Shown here: positions 21,865-34,463 of the stretch, one piece after another
Layout of the letters: each line of letters begins with the position of its first letter
How positions within the stretch are numbered: the first letter of the stretch is position 1
Assembly: GCA_020744225.1 (NCBI GenBank)
Contig: JAGMWG010000001.1
Location: 496,001 to 560,000 of the forward strand
Source of the DNA: Paraphoma chrysanthemicola
Lineage: Eukaryota > Ascomycota > Dothideomycetes > Pleosporales > Phaeosphaeriaceae
DNA length: 64,000 bases
Direction: 5' to 3'
Made by a program: the position numbers and the translations under genes
The notes under the pieces: generated by a model
What the model saw: only the letters and a program-made list of their open reading frames with translations
Told to the model about the DNA's origin: nothing
Databases searched by the model: none

Positions 21865-23897
21865 TTACAATGTCTGCTTTCCCCGTGTTTCAATGGGAAG
21901 GATAAGCATACTAAAGAAAGCCGCGATAAAAAGACCACCCGACGCATATATTGGAGCCCTCGGATTCGAGCTACCAGCTTGTATTGCAACAACCGGTGCA
22001 CATAGCCCAGCCACGCGATTGAGGAAACTGGACATTCCGGTCCCCGTACCGCGGATAGGAGCTGGAAAGACCTCTGGAGTATATGCGTACTATACATAGT
22101 CAGCGATGAGGTTCATTGACATAACACACTCAACTTACCAAAACGCCGTAGCTTGCATTCTGGAAGAAGGCCTCAAGGCACGTAAAGGCCAACTGAAATG
22201 AAGGGTCTGAGGATATCGTAAAGAGAAAAACGAACACTCCGGTGATCAGCGTCGCCACAGCCATTGTGCCTTTGCGGCCGATGTACTTTATGTCAACGGT
22301 CCAGCAGGCTATTAGAGAGCCAGGTACACCGACAATAGCGCTTATCGCGTAGTTCCGGTAGACAGTGCTTGTGTCGTTCACAACCTCGCCGCCGGAATTG
22401 GCCAAGTATTGTGGGAGAAAGGCGTTGAATAAAGGATATGCCATTCCAATCGTAGTCCCTGAGTTAAGCCTGGAGTCAGTCCTTGCTTGCTCGTTTTTCA
22501 ATGAGGTTTACTTACATTGAAACCAGAGCAACAGTGTCGTCAGGCCCAGTTTTTTATTCTCAAAAAGAGCGCTGAAGCGCTTCATGGAGAAGCGGCCGAG
22601 CGAACGTTTGACGATTTGAAATGTACTGAGCTTAATGTCCTCGCCCGTGGCCTCTGGATCGCCTCCGACATAGTTCATGATGTCCTCTGTAAGCCAGGTC
22701 GTTGTGTTGTTGTAGTGTGCTATGCCATAGACAGTAGCCACGGCCTCAGCCTGTCGACCCCGGGAAAGCAAGTATTTGGGCGATTCGTAGAGGTGGAAGA
22801 GGAAGAAGCGACAGATGAACATGGCGAACGTGATTGCTCCGAGCGTCAGGATCAAGTATCGCCATCCCCAATTATCTGCCTTGGTACATGGAGCATCGGA
22901 AGCACAGGAAAAGTTTGCTATGAAAGCCCATGCAACTATCATGGTTAGCACAACGTACACGAGCCTGGAAGGTGGGAAGGCAAGGGCTTCCCGCTAAAGC
23001 TTACGGAGAGAAGCGATCAAATTGCCCACCGGCCAGAAGACAGACAACAGCGTGAGAAGATTCCCCGACGTCTGCGGCAGGAACTCTAAAAACAGAGCCC
23101 CATCAACTGGAAGGTTGCCGCCGACGCCCAGCCCAATGCATGCGTAGAGTGCGCAAGTTCCAATCCATGTGGGAGCACCGCCGGATGCAAGCCCAAACAC
23201 GCCGGCTAGGAACAGCGTGAAGTTGAATGCCAGGCGGCGGCCCAAGACATCCGATGCTGTGCCCCAAAATGATGCGCCGATACAGAGGCCGAGGAACAGC
23301 GCTAGCGTGGTGTATCTGACCTCTGTATCGCTAACATTGAACTCCGCGGAAAGTTGAGGCAGTGTCAATGCTACTCCCTACACAAGTATCGTCAGAAAGG
23401 GTGCACTACTAGATTTGTAGAACACATGCCTGTAGCCAGAGATTGTCGGCCATCCACCCCATTCCACATAGGGCGAACAATTCCCACTGATATTTACCCA
23501 TTCCCATGTCTTGCAAGGCACGATTGATGACCTTGGATTTACCTACACTGTTTAATATTCATAAGATATAAGGCGCGAGGAACTTACGATCATATGGTGT
23601 GTCAGTATCGGACGCAGCAACATCAGCGACGATTTCTGCTTTAAGCGCTTCGACGGTCATTCCATGGTTGACAACACCACTCGATGCGTTGCTGTTGGGC
23701 CGCTGAAGTTCTTCGTCTGCATCATCGCCCTTTTCCGACTTCGCGCTAGCCTGCCGGTCAAGTGTTGTTGCGCTGGAGACGCGTTGGTTTGGGATCGCTG
23801 AGGCTCGCTGGGGAGCTTGATGTAGTGGTTGCAGGACGCCAGGGAACTCTGAGACATCATGGCTCTTGAACGGGTTAACGAAGATTGTTCGAGGCAT
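21865..23897 (-). CDS. MFS transporter, SV2/SVOP-like
   Basis: Plasma-membrane secondary transporter of unknown substrate, 586 residues. Exons: 23897-23588, 23542-23430, 23377-23005, 22935-22516, 22458-22139 and 22089-21865. A polar N-terminal tail of about 115 residues precedes the first membrane segment (WELFALCGMGWMADN). The MFS loop signature appears as GTASDVLGRR after TM2, and TPEVFPAPIRGTGTG resembles the matching motif late in the C-terminal half. SV2-like features include GVGGNLPVDGALFLEFLP and the YPLFNAFLPQYL segment. The second intron uses a GC donor (CAG|GCATGT). The third intron runs to an acceptor at 22936, past a nearer CAG, because only that choice keeps the frame; a perfect CTAAC branch site lies just upstream. 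Confidence 0.9.
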
Positions 23898-25027
23898 GTC
23901 GATGTTGCAATGGACGTTATGATTGTATAAGGCGCTGTTGACTTTATTGCATGGGATAACGTGTGTCGAAGTCGGTAAGTTGCAAAGGGTCGATGCTCAG
24001 GTGCGATGGTAGAATGTCTGGGGGTCTGTAGCTGCAATGGCTAGATGTTATGGCTGCCGTACAATCTTCACTTCGATGGAGACAATACGTGAATGCCAGG
24101 AAGGCTTGTGTGGCTTGGAAAGCTTATTTGGATGGAGCGCGTTCTGTATGTCAAGTGCAGCGCGAGCGAAGTATCGAGGATGGGAATTTGATATGGTATG
24201 TCAACCCCGTAGAAGGGGCCAATGCATCTATTTAATACCCACCCCGCGTAAGGCCAGGTAAAAAACCCACTGCGGATTGTGCGGGTGGAGTGTTACCGTG
24301 GGTGAGGTGCGCCAAGCCTCAACCCATCTATGGCTGTGGTGTGGTAGTTGGGTGACGTATAGCTTGGTAGCCCAAGCAACTTAGAAGCATTGATGCAATG
24401 ATCATCAAGCCTTTCGGCTCTGGTTCGCCCAGCCTTCGCCCGACTTTAGCTAAACCCCACCCAACATCCTTTGCTGTAACCGCACTGTGCCGGATCTTCC
24501 ATGTCAATGCGCTGTGACGCACAGCTAACTTGTGGCCTTAAGCGACAGGACGAGACATAATTGAGGCTACCAGTACCCACGAATTCTGGCAGAGCTTCTG
24601 TCCTGCGATGCCGGCCTCTAGTATGCTTTTGTTAGAAGGCAACAATGCAACCATTGACCTACCTGCCGTTGTTTCATCAGATTGTGTGGCTAGAAATGCT
24701 TTGGTAACTCATCTGTGGGTTGGCCCTGGCCCTTTGCAAACTCTGCAGTGTCGCTTACGTTTAGCAATCCACAAAGCGGCAAGAGAACCCTGAAATTTGC
24801 TTATATTTTACAATGGCTTCGGAACTCCATCGGTTATAGACGGCGGTGCTGTGCGCATGGAGCGTGATTGCTGACCACCCCGGATGACCTCTTCGGACAT
24901 CGTGTATGGTACAGTGGACCTGCTCTGCTCGCAATTTGCCGCCGCACTGCGTGAACACGATGGCACAGTTGTATGCGAGTAGCCTTTTGCCGCACAAAAG
25001 TAATGCACTGAGAAAAACGTACGTTAA
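23898..25027. other. Intergenic between the MFS transporter and ELP1
   Basis: About 1.1 kb forming the MFS promoter and the ELP1 3' flank, both on the minus strand. ORFs of up to about 109 codons overlap here but show no domain or splice logic. No repeat recognised. Confidence 0.5.
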
Positions 25028-28000
25028 CTATCCCAAAAGACTCAGCCTTGCGAAAGCCTGTACCGTTGGTGGCAACCTCCTTTTGTCGACTTCTTGGAGG
25101 CTTTCCAAAAGAGTAGCATCGCCCCCAGTAGGCTTTCCCATGACTTCACCACTTCCAATGCTGCCATCGTTGATACCATTGATACCTCCTCCTTGGGCGA
25201 TACCACTAGCTAGTGTCGAAAGTGATGATGGGTAGATCTGCTCGACTGCATCCTTGCAGTTTTGTATAACCTCATCAACCGCATTTGAAACAGCATCGGC
25301 CCGTTCTCTCATGCCACGCTTAACCAGTCCCTCAATAAGCCTCTGTATCTCATCGTGCATGCTGTTGATACGCTCTATGAGCCGTTCAATAGAGTTTGTG
25401 AGGTACTCTTCTTCGTAAATGGTGCCCTTCTTGCCTTTTGCACGCTTTCTCTCTTCACGGCGTTTGTTCTTACTTGTCTTCCGAGTTGCCTGAGTGTTTA
25501 CAGTGCCCGTCTGATTTGTGTATCGTGTCATAAAAGTTCCTCCGGACGTAGTGTCGGTAGGCGCAAGCGATATGTTATCCGGTATGTTCAAGCCGCCTTC
25601 TTCCATGCTTTCGAAGAAGGCTACGGGATTCTCTGCCTTTTTAATTCGCAGCTCCTGTAGGCGTGGTACCTGAGCTAGAAGCTGTGCTTTCATGTCAGCG
25701 AGGAATTCCGTCATGTCTGCACTACGCTCGATCAGACCAGGATCGATGACGTCGGCGATGAGCTCTGGTTGAGAGCGGAGAGTGACGATGCGCATAGCTT
25801 CGGAGAAGTGACATCCTCTACACAAGAGACGTGCAGAAGAGGCGAGGTCCGACAAGTATTCGAGGGTAATGGTCGAAGCAGCGAGATAATCTTTTGACTC
25901 CGCAAGATTCTCGGCAAGTGAGGAAGCCAAATTCTGAATCTCACTATGTGAGACACGTGCGAGCGTGGCCGATGAGAGCGCCTCTCGCCAGAGGTTAGCG
26001 GAACGATAGCATGGCCAGGCTGATGCATGATCGTCAAGATACTCGTACGCCAGTGCGGCCTCCTTGTTCTTGTTGTTGGTCCTGAGAAAATCTGCGTATT
26101 GCCGCATGATCGACTTAAGGTGGGCATTGTCATACTGGTATAATTCCAATGCTTGTGAGTAGAGCGCATGCTTCTGTACGTAATCTTGCGTCTCGTCGAA
26201 ACACTGGAGGTCTTTCAGATGTGCGAGTGCTTTCGCCCAACGACTGAGCTGGTCATCGATCTTGAATTGTCGGCGTAGTAGCGGGAGGTCCTGCAACGAT
26301 TGTAGATGCGGTAGATATTCCCTTGGATCCTTGTCGCCCATTAGCAACGGCCGAATTAATCGACTCAAATGAACCACACCTTTTGCGACTGTTGTGCAAC
26401 CAAGAGAGCTAGGTCGAGGTTGTATAAGCCAAGTGCTGTGTCGTATAGCTGATTGACATCCGCAAGAAAGCATATGTGCTCGGCGGCTTTGTCCGTAAGC
26501 GGATCATTGCCAGCTAGCCATCGTATCAGCATCTTTTCAGTGTGACATCGTGTTTCGATGCTTACCTTGCAGTCTGCCAATCACCTCAAGTCCAGCCTCC
26601 AATGCTGGTGGTACTTTGCACACGTGTGATGTGATGATATTTTGAAGGTGGTCGACATTGTACTGTGGTCGCTGAAGCACAGCAAGAAAGGTGTCACAAA
26701 TTCGATTCACTTTTGTGCTGGTTAGTTCCTGTGACTGGATTGTTTTATTGGCCAGTTCCGTGGACTTCAAGGTCTCCTTGTACATGGTCTCAGACACGTC
26801 TTCGTTCCTGTCTTTCTTTAGTCGGCATCAACGCGGAATGGCAATACTGCTCACCGTAGCTGCGACAAGAGCAAATCGATGTACTCTGTCCGCTTAATCT
26901 GACTGATAATCGTTTCAGCGTTTCTGAGGAATCGCTCCGGGTCGTGATCATGGAGGATGTTCATGTCGACTCTCTGGGTACGACAGGCAAGGAAAGCATC
27001 TAAATACTTATCGTCCTCAATGCTTCGTCTGATGGCTGCAAGCACGAGAGCACGCGGGTATATGGTCTCGAGATTGCCTCGTGGCATCTGCAACACGACG
27101 GAGTATGCCGTGGGCATTGTGGTGACGATCTTGGCTCCACGCTCAATGCTTCGACACCGCTCATCCTTCTGTGGCTCGTCCAAAGGCACCTCGAGATCTA
27201 GAAATCATCAGAGTGAGACTGCCAGGTGATACACGAGCAGACCTACCATCGGCATTCCCAAGGTGTACAAATTTCAACAGATGTTGGGTGGTGGTGAAAA
27301 TGAGATGAGCAGGAGTCACCACGAATGAGGTGCAATTGCGGACCAAGACCAGATCATTCGCATAGAGAACCCCATTTCTCGTCAGCCCGAAGGCTAGGGA
27401 CTGGTCTGGTTAGCGGAGGACAACCGCGTACCTTTTTAAACCTACCTCTCCTTTAAGTGCAGTTACTCGCACTTCAGAGGCGACCGAGGGAAAGTGATGG
27501 ATAGCAGATGTCTGCAACCGGCTACTATTTGGTGCTGCAGCCAAATCAATTTCGCGTACTGTACCATCCTGCCATTGAGCACATAATTTTGCGTTGTCCA
27601 CACTCGAAAACACTGAGGATACTACCCCCGTCTCGAGAATAGGACCACAGAATATCAATGTTTCGTCTTCAGCGCTCCACAAGGCGCTAACGTCCTCTTC
27701 CCAATTGTCTGCAAGAATGAAAATCTGCTCATCACCAACAAACGTGACTTGGCGTGGCGTGTGGGAGCCAGTGGTACTGCTACGCCAAAGCAGCGCGGGT
27801 TTTGGTATTGGACGTGAAATCATGTCCAGAGCATAGACTGCAAGATCGTCGTTGGAAAGGACAGCTAAGCGACTTCCAGACCTTGAGATAGCGACATCGA
27901 GGGCTGGGCGTTGTAAGGCCAAGTTGTGTAGGGCCATGGGTGGGGGGATATTCGCCAATCTTAGTGGTGTGAGCTTCAACGATACTTGCACATATTAGCT

Positions 28001-29306
28001 TGATAGGAAGAGCACCCCGATGCGTACGACTCACATCCATCGATCGATGCCACCAAGCCAAAGTCATTTGGAGGTGCGGTCGAATCAATTGCCGTTACAA
28101 ATGCGTATTCCAGGATTTGAAGTGCAGCTGGTCAATTATCAGGGTTGTTCGACGCTATGGATAAACCCACTCACTTGTGGTGGATAGTGCTAGTGAAAGC
28201 GGCCTTTCTGCATGCCAGACGCTGCTAATAGTGCGAGCTTGAGCTGCAGACTCTGGGAAAACGAGTTCTTGCTTCAGGTAGTAGTGATAATTGCTCATCG
28301 TCCAGAGTTGCATCTTGTGAGGATATGATACAGCTAGGACAGTTGAATCGCTGTTCCAATTCAGGGTAGGAGATTCGGTCAGAGTCTGTTGCTCTTCTGC
28401 TGTAAGTCGCAGATCAAATTGACCATGTCGAAGTCCGTTGCGTTCGAAGAAGACTACTTCAACTGTTCCTTCAACGTGGCGGATGCCGGCAAGTAGATTA
28501 CCTGAAGGACGCCAACTGAGAGCTCCTCCCAGACCGTCCACGGGCTCACTAACGCTGTCGAGTTGTCCCTCCCTTGAAAAGACTCGGATCATGCGGCGTC
28601 TTTGCTGCTCGACTTTGTTGACAGCGAAATACGCCCCATCGCCTCGCCAGCTAATGCTCACAGAGTTGTTCTCAAAGGAGTTCAGCACTCCTTCATCAAC
28701 GGTCTCGGGTACAGTCGGGTCCTGTAGCGCCCGGGCCCTTTTGCCCTTGAATTGTGTCTCCTTCTTTCCCCAGCCGACAGATACATGGGCCGAGACGTTG
28801 ACATCTTCGGCAGTCAGCGCAATACTTGCTATGTTTTCAATGTCGCGGCTCATTAATAAAAGCGTATCTGCCTGAGTGGTGATGGCGAGGAGCTCTTCAT
28901 CGGGAGACCACGCAGCTGCCGTTATGCCAGCATCGACAGAACCGACAATCTCGACAAGCTCTTCGCCCCCCAAAGGACTTTCGCGGACCAGAACGATGTC
29001 ACCGCCAGCCAGTATAAGACAGGTGGTGGCAGCGTCGGAAAAGTGGTGCAGGCTGAGAATTAGGTCATGTTCAAGCGAGGGCAGAGGACATGGTGCATCC
29101 CAGATAGCAATGCTTTCAAGGCGGTCGTCTGCATGGTTGCGTGTGTAGTGCAGTCTTTTGAGCTCGATGACTGCACGTGTCTTAGACGGGCCAAATGCGC
29201 ACAGTAGTGCGTTGGAAGCGGAATCCCAGGCTGTCGCTGTCAGAGGCAATGGGTCCTCGCCAGAGAAGCGCAGCAGCGACCTGCCGACGATTTTGAGATT
29301 GCGCAT
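25028..29306 (-). CDS. ELP1: Elongator complex subunit ELP1 (IKI3)
   Basis: Scaffold subunit of Elongator, which adds the carboxymethyl group to wobble uridine 34 of tRNAs, mostly in the cytoplasm. Eight exons: 29306-28175, 28127-28035, 27984-27446, 27400-27247, 27197-26855, 26807-26566, 26513-26380 and 26329-25028. The frame closes at 1312 residues, the normal length. The N-terminal two thirds hold the WD40-like propellers (start MRNLKIVG). The C-terminal TPR-like helices include HICFLADVNQLYD and LVAQQSQKDPREYLP. A highly basic patch at about 1162-1182 (KTSKNKRREERKRAKGKK) matches the conserved tRNA-binding segment. Several acceptors are not the first AG but the one after a CTAAC or CTAA branch site. 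The identification is certain. Confidence 0.97.
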
Positions 29307-29797
29307 CAGTGGAGTGAATCGATTTGAGCATGGGGAGATGTCGGCGGCTTATGGGCGTGCATGCAAAATGGTAGTGGCCGTTTTGAGAAATTGACCGAGT
29401 GCCAAGCCCCATCATCGATCACAGATTCATTCTCCAATCTTTGCGTGCTTTCGGCTGCAAGGCCAGGCCATCTACATATACTGTTGTACCTGCACGGCGA
29501 ACGCTAGCTGAGCATGCTGGCGACTTTTGGGAAAATTACAAGATTTGTAGTGCTGTTGGTGGAGAATCACGGCGAAGGCACACAAATGGGCGCTCCATGC
29601 ACACTGCAGCGTACACCATGTGTTGAAGATTGTGAATGAAGGAACGAGAGGGCGGGACAAGGTCAAGAGGACTGAGACGGACAATGAAATTGATGCAGTC
29701 AAGTCTAGCACAGTGGCTCGCAGGCCCTCCGTTTATTCTACAAGTTCCGAGATGGCCCACTGACGGGCGACGCCGCCGATGCTCTGCGTCATGGTAT
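29307..29797. other. Intergenic, ELP1 promoter and COX8 3' flank
   Basis: About 490 bp between two minus-strand genes. No independent gene or repeat recognised. Confidence 0.5.
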
Positions 29798-30151
29798 TTA
29801 TGGCTTGTTCTTCTTCGTCTGCCAGACTGTTGGACGGCTAGAGTCAGTATGCGATGGCACAGGAGTAGGCTGCAGCTGTAAGGCTCACCGGCAACGATGA
29901 AGGGAAGAGAGAAGCCCAGGCCTGTCAGTCACGGTTAGCCTACGCGCAGCCATTGGCGGCCGTTGGAGCTTACCCATGAATCCCCAGTACTTGAAGGCGA
30001 AGCCCCTCTTCAGCGGGTCGAAGGGCAGATTGCTGCGCGGGCCCTCGGGGTAGTGGTACGGGCTGGACAGTTGGGTGCGGGTCGACTGGAAGCCGCGGCG
30101 GGCGACGAGCGAGGGGGCCGAGGCGGCGCGGAAGGTGGCACGGGCGAGCAT
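29798..30151 (-). CDS. COX8: Cytochrome c oxidase subunit 8 (mammalian VIIc homologue)
   Basis: Small single-span subunit of respiratory complex IV in the mitochondrial inner membrane. Three exons (30151-29974, 29921-29889, 29826-29798) encode 79 residues. The N-terminal about 25 residues are an Arg/Ala/Ser-rich mitochondrial presequence (MLARATFRAASAPSLVARR). The conserved YHYPEGPRSNLPFDP block follows. Then comes the membrane helix GFSLPFIVAVW, ending in the matrix-side basic tail QTKKNKP. Both introns fall within the short membrane-helix region. The last exon has only nine codons and a stop, and could easily be missed. The gene is divergent from MTR4. Confidence 0.93.
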
Positions 30152-30481
30152 CTTGGTGTACGGTCAGCGGTGGGAGCAATTGGCGCGGCGGCGGGCGTAC
30201 CGTGAGAGTGTGGTGTGCGGGCGCGTGGATGAGGTCGAATGTCGAATGTCGAATGTCGAACCACCGGCCGCTGCTGCGAGGTATCGTCTGCCAAGCAATT
30301 CAATCCACCGCCCGCCGCGGCGCTTGCCGCATTCGTAGGACGGGACTACTGACTTGTCGACTGTTTTTCCAGTCGGCACGCAGCTTGCGACTACCTGCGC
30401 GCACACGGTCGCCTTCACCCACCACACGCACCGAGCACTGCACTCCGCTTCTCCCTCTCGCGCACTGGCGCACACAGCATC
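30152..30481. promoter_or_regulatory. 330-bp bidirectional promoter of COX8 and MTR4
   Basis: The only DNA between the two start codons. It contains a four-unit heptamer repeat (annotated separately) and a CT-rich stretch just before the MTR4 ATG that is typical of fungal transcription start regions. Confidence 0.6.
30234..30260 (+). repeat. (GTCGAAT) heptamer tandem repeat in the COX8-MTR4 promoter
   Basis: Three perfect copies of GTCGAAT plus six bases of a fourth, without interruption. Each unit holds a TCGA palindrome, spaced seven bases apart. The repeat lies 83 bp before the COX8 ATG and 222 bp before that of MTR4. Confidence 0.95.
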
Positions 30482-33400
30482 ATGGACGACCTTTTCGACG
30501 TGTTCGAGGACGGCGCGCAGCAGCAGGCGGCGCCCAAGAAGAGCAAGAAGCGCCAGGCCAACGGCGACGTGAAATCGCCCGTCCAGGACGCCGCCATGAC
30601 GGATGCGCCTGCTGAGGCTGCTGAGCCCGCCGGCGAGAATGGCGATGCTGGCGAGGGCGAGAATGGCGCCGGGCAGCTCCCCAAGCGGCTGCGGCGCGAC
30701 GACGAGCCCGAGCCCATTGTGACGGACGACTTCGAGACGGAGCAGTCGCGCGAGGTCGCTGCTGCCGCCGGCCTGCAGGCGCAGCAAGACGGACAGGCCG
30801 TGGTGCTCTCGCATCAGGTGCGCCACCAGGTCGCCCTCCCGCCCGACTACGACTACATCCCCATCTCCGAGCACAAGCCGCCGCAGGAGCCTGCTCGCAC
30901 ATGGCCTTTTGTCCTCGATCCCTTCCAGCAGGTCTCCATCGCCTCCATCCAGCGCAACGAGAGCGTCCTGGTGTCAGCGCACACGTCGGCGGGCAAGACG
31001 GTTGTCGCCGAATATGCAATCGCACAGTGCCTCAAGAACAACCAGCGCGTCATCTACACCAGCCCCATTAAAGCTCTGAGCAACCAAAAGTACCGCGAGT
31101 TCATGGCCGAGTTCGGCGACGTTGGGCTCATGACAGGCGACGTCACAATCAACCCCACGGCAACATGTCTGGTCATGACCACCGAGATTCTGCGATCCAT
31201 GCTGTACCGGGGCTCCGAGATCATGCGCGAGGTCGCCTGGGTCGTCTTCGACGAGGTGCACTACCTGCGCGACAAGTCAAGAGGAGTCGTCTGGGAGGAG
31301 ACCATCATTCTGCTCCCCGACAAGGTTCGCTACGTCTTCCTCTCTGCCACAATACCGAATGCCATGCAGTTTGCCGAATGGATCACCAAGACGCACGGCC
31401 AGCCATGCCACGTCGTATACACCGACTTCCGTCCTACTCCGCTCCAACACTACTTCTTCCCCCAAGGGGCCGATGGCATACACTTGGTTGTCGACGAAAA
31501 AGGCGTATTCCGAGAAGAGAACTTTCAAAAGGCAATGGCCTCCATCGCAGAAAAAGGTGGCACCAACGCCGACGACTTCACGGCCAAACGCAAAGGCCGC
31601 GGCAAGGACAAGAAGACCAACAAGGGCGGCAACAAGGATCAATCGGACATCTACAAAATTGTCAAGATGATCATGGTCAAGAGCTACAATCCCGTCATCG
31701 TCTTTAGCTTCAGCAAGCGTGAGTGCGAGAATTATGCGCTTTCCATGAGCCAGCTTGCATTCAACGATGAGTCGGAAAAGGCCATGGTGTCAAAGGTCTT
31801 CAACAGCGCCATAGAGATGCTCTCTGAAGAAGATCGTGCTCTTCCACAAATCCAGCACATCCTTCCGCTACTGCGGAGAGGCATTGGTGTCCATCATTCC
31901 GGACTCCTACCCATCCTCAAGGAGACCATTGAGATTCTCTTCCAAGAAGGACTGATCAAAGTGCTCTTTGCCACAGAGACCTTCTCCATTGGCCTCAATA
32001 TGCCAGCAAAGACTGTTGTCTTCACAAGCGTGCGCAAGTTTGATGGAGTTTCACAGCGATGGGTAACGCCTTCCGAGTTTATTCAAATGTCTGGACGCGC
32101 TGGCCGCCGTGGCTTGGACGACCGAGGTATCGTCATTATGATGATCAACGAGGAGATGGAGCCTGCAATTGCAAAAGAGATTGTCCGTGGACAGCAGGAC
32201 AACCTCAACTCGGCTTTCCATTTGGGATACAACATGATTCTGAATTTGATGCGCGTAGAGGGCATCTCGCCGGAATTCATGCTTGAGAGGTGTTTCTTCC
32301 AGTTTCAGAACACCGCAGGTGTATCAAGTCTCGAAAAACGTACGTTTGCTGAGGACGCCGTCCAGATTTACCACTAACTCTGATTAGAACTGCAAGAGCT
32401 TGAAAATGAGCGGTCGAATACTATCATCACCGACGAGGCGACGGTCAAGGACTATTACAACCTACGGCAGCAGCTTGACACACATACCAAGGACATGCGC
32501 GACGTAATCATGCATCCAAACTACTGTCTGCAGTTCTTGCAGACTGGTCGCCTAGTCAGGATCAAATACAACGATCACGACTTTGGATGGGGCGCGGTTG
32601 TGTCGTTCTTGCCGAGGAAAGCGAACAAGGGCGAAGTCTTACAACCACAACAGTCGTATGTGGTCGATGTCTTACTTTCAGTGGCGAGCGACACCAAGTT
32701 CATGCCGCAAGTAACCGACGGGCTTCCTCCTGGCGTTCGGCCTCCTCCTCCTGGCGAGAAGGGCAAGATGGAGGTGGTTCCGGTCCTACTGAACTGCATC
32801 GAGTCAATCGGCCATCTCCGTGTTTTCTTGCCTAATGAGCTGAAGTCGTCTGAGCAGAAGAACAACGTGCGAAAAGCGCTGGATGAGGTCAAAAAGCGCT
32901 TTCCCGATGGCATTGCCATTCTGGATCCGATCGAGAATATGAACATCAAAGATGACAGCTTCAAGCGCCTCCTTCGAGTATGAACCACGCGCCTTGTTTG
33001 TTTCGCAATGCAGCTGCTAACGTGTCCAGAAAATCGAAGTGCTCGAGTCTCGCCTTCTATCCAACCCTCTCCACAACTCACCAAGACTACCAGAGTTGTA
33101 CAGTCAATACGCAAACAAGATGGCACTGGCGGACAAGATCAAGAATATCAAGAAGGACATCGCCAACGCTCTATCCGTCATTCAGCTGGATGAACTGAAG
33201 AGCAGGAAACGTGTGCTGCGCCGACTGGGCTTCATTGATGACGCCGATGTTGTCCAGCTCAAAGCGAGAGTAGCCTGCGAAATCAGCACAGGCGATGAGC
33301 TAGTGCTCAGTGAACTCTTGTTTAACCGCTTCTTCAACGAGCTGACACCAGAGCAGTGTGCTGCATGCTTGAGTTGCTTCATCTTCGAGGAAAAGAGCAA

Positions 33401-33823
33401 CGAGGTGCCGGCACTCAAGGAGGAGCTAGCCAAGCCGTACCGCGAGATCCAGCAGCAAGCTCGTGTTATTGCCAAGATTTCACAAGAGAGCAAGCTGACA
33501 GTGAACGAAGAAGAATACATCAAGTCCTTCAAGTTTGAGCTCATGGACGTCGTCTTTGCATGGTCAAAGGGCGCGTCGTTTGCGCAGATCTGGTTGGTGA
33601 TCCTTTGTGGAAAGTTGTTGCGGTGTAGCTAACTGGGTATAGTAAAATGACCGACGTCTACGAAGGCAGCCTGATCCGACTATTCAGACGACTAGAGGAG
33701 CTGCTCCGACAGATCGCCCAAGCGGCCAAAGTCATGGGTAGCGAGGAGCTCGAGCAGAAGTTCACAGCGGCGCTCGAACTCGTCCGCAGGGACTTGGTCG
33801 CGGCACAGTCTCTGTACCTGTAA
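30482..33823 (+). CDS. MTR4: ATP-dependent RNA helicase MTR4 (DOB1), exosome cofactor
   Basis: Nuclear Ski2-like DExH helicase that feeds RNA to the exosome, as part of TRAMP, in rRNA processing and RNA surveillance. Four exons (30482-32339, 32388-32977, 33030-33592, 33643-33823) give 1063 residues, close to the yeast protein. Motif I is AHTSAGKT (166-173), motif II DEVH (257-260), motif III SATIPN (288-293) and motif VI QMSGRAGRRG. The KOW/arch insertion follows the helicase core (around FGWGAVVSFLPR). The C-terminal helical domain ends at the complete terminus AAQSLYL. The acidic/basic N-terminal about 120 residues are variable. The final exon starts after a GTTGGT donor and encodes the typical KMTDVYEGSLIR segment. 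Confidence 0.97.
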
Positions 33824-34463
33824 ATTCGCACGCAACATGGCGTCGTGTACAACACTTGTCAGTGGGTTATTTGTAGCATTTTCAACGGCAGCATTCATTG
33901 CTTTTCCAGGTAAGTCCGGGTTATGGCACGGCGCTCTCTCTCTTTGCAGCTCTCGGGCGGCGCGTGCGTCATACGAGATTATTTTCTCCTGTGCACGCAG
34001 GGACGCACATGCCTGATGGCTCCTGATGGGAGCGGCGGCAACATGTGTCTGGATAGAAATTCACTCGGTCTGACGCTACGGGTTCCCGTGGCCGACGATC
34101 CCCCAGCCCTGATGGACCGAGAATGCCAGAAATGAAATGACTGTGAAGAAAATCCGATGCACGTGAAAGTGTGATGTCGTGAAAGCGTGAAAGCATGAAG
34201 ATGCGGTCTGGCGAAGGTGGCCGAGTGTGGGATGTGATTGGATCAGCACGGACTGGTGGACGGTCGACTTGTCTGCTTGGTCCACATCCACAACAGACAA
34301 CACACGGCTGTTCCGGCGTCACAACCACCACCACCAAAACAAGCACTACGACCACGCATCCCGAACCGCGTGCACCTCGCCCATCCCCTCTCTAGCGACG
34401 CACTCCCAGGCGTGTCACAGCTGCGTTTGCGTGTGTGCAGGCCGCTGCCTCTGCGCTGCGACG
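33824..34463. other. Intergenic, CUT8 promoter/5' UTR
   Basis: 640 bp. It holds a few short GTGAAAG repeats (about 34160-34195) and CT- and CA-rich tracts before the CUT8 ATG. The CUT8 frame stays open upstream, but no supported coding sequence is seen. Confidence 0.5.

Noticed and set aside
30164..30874. 236-codon minus-strand ORF over the MTR4 start
   Set aside because: Covers the bidirectional promoter and the MTR4 N-terminus; biased Leu/Arg/Gly composition and no homology recognised.
32575..33126. 183-codon minus-strand ORF over MTR4 exons 2-3
   Set aside because: Spans an MTR4 intron and is antisense to conserved helicase sequence; no domain.
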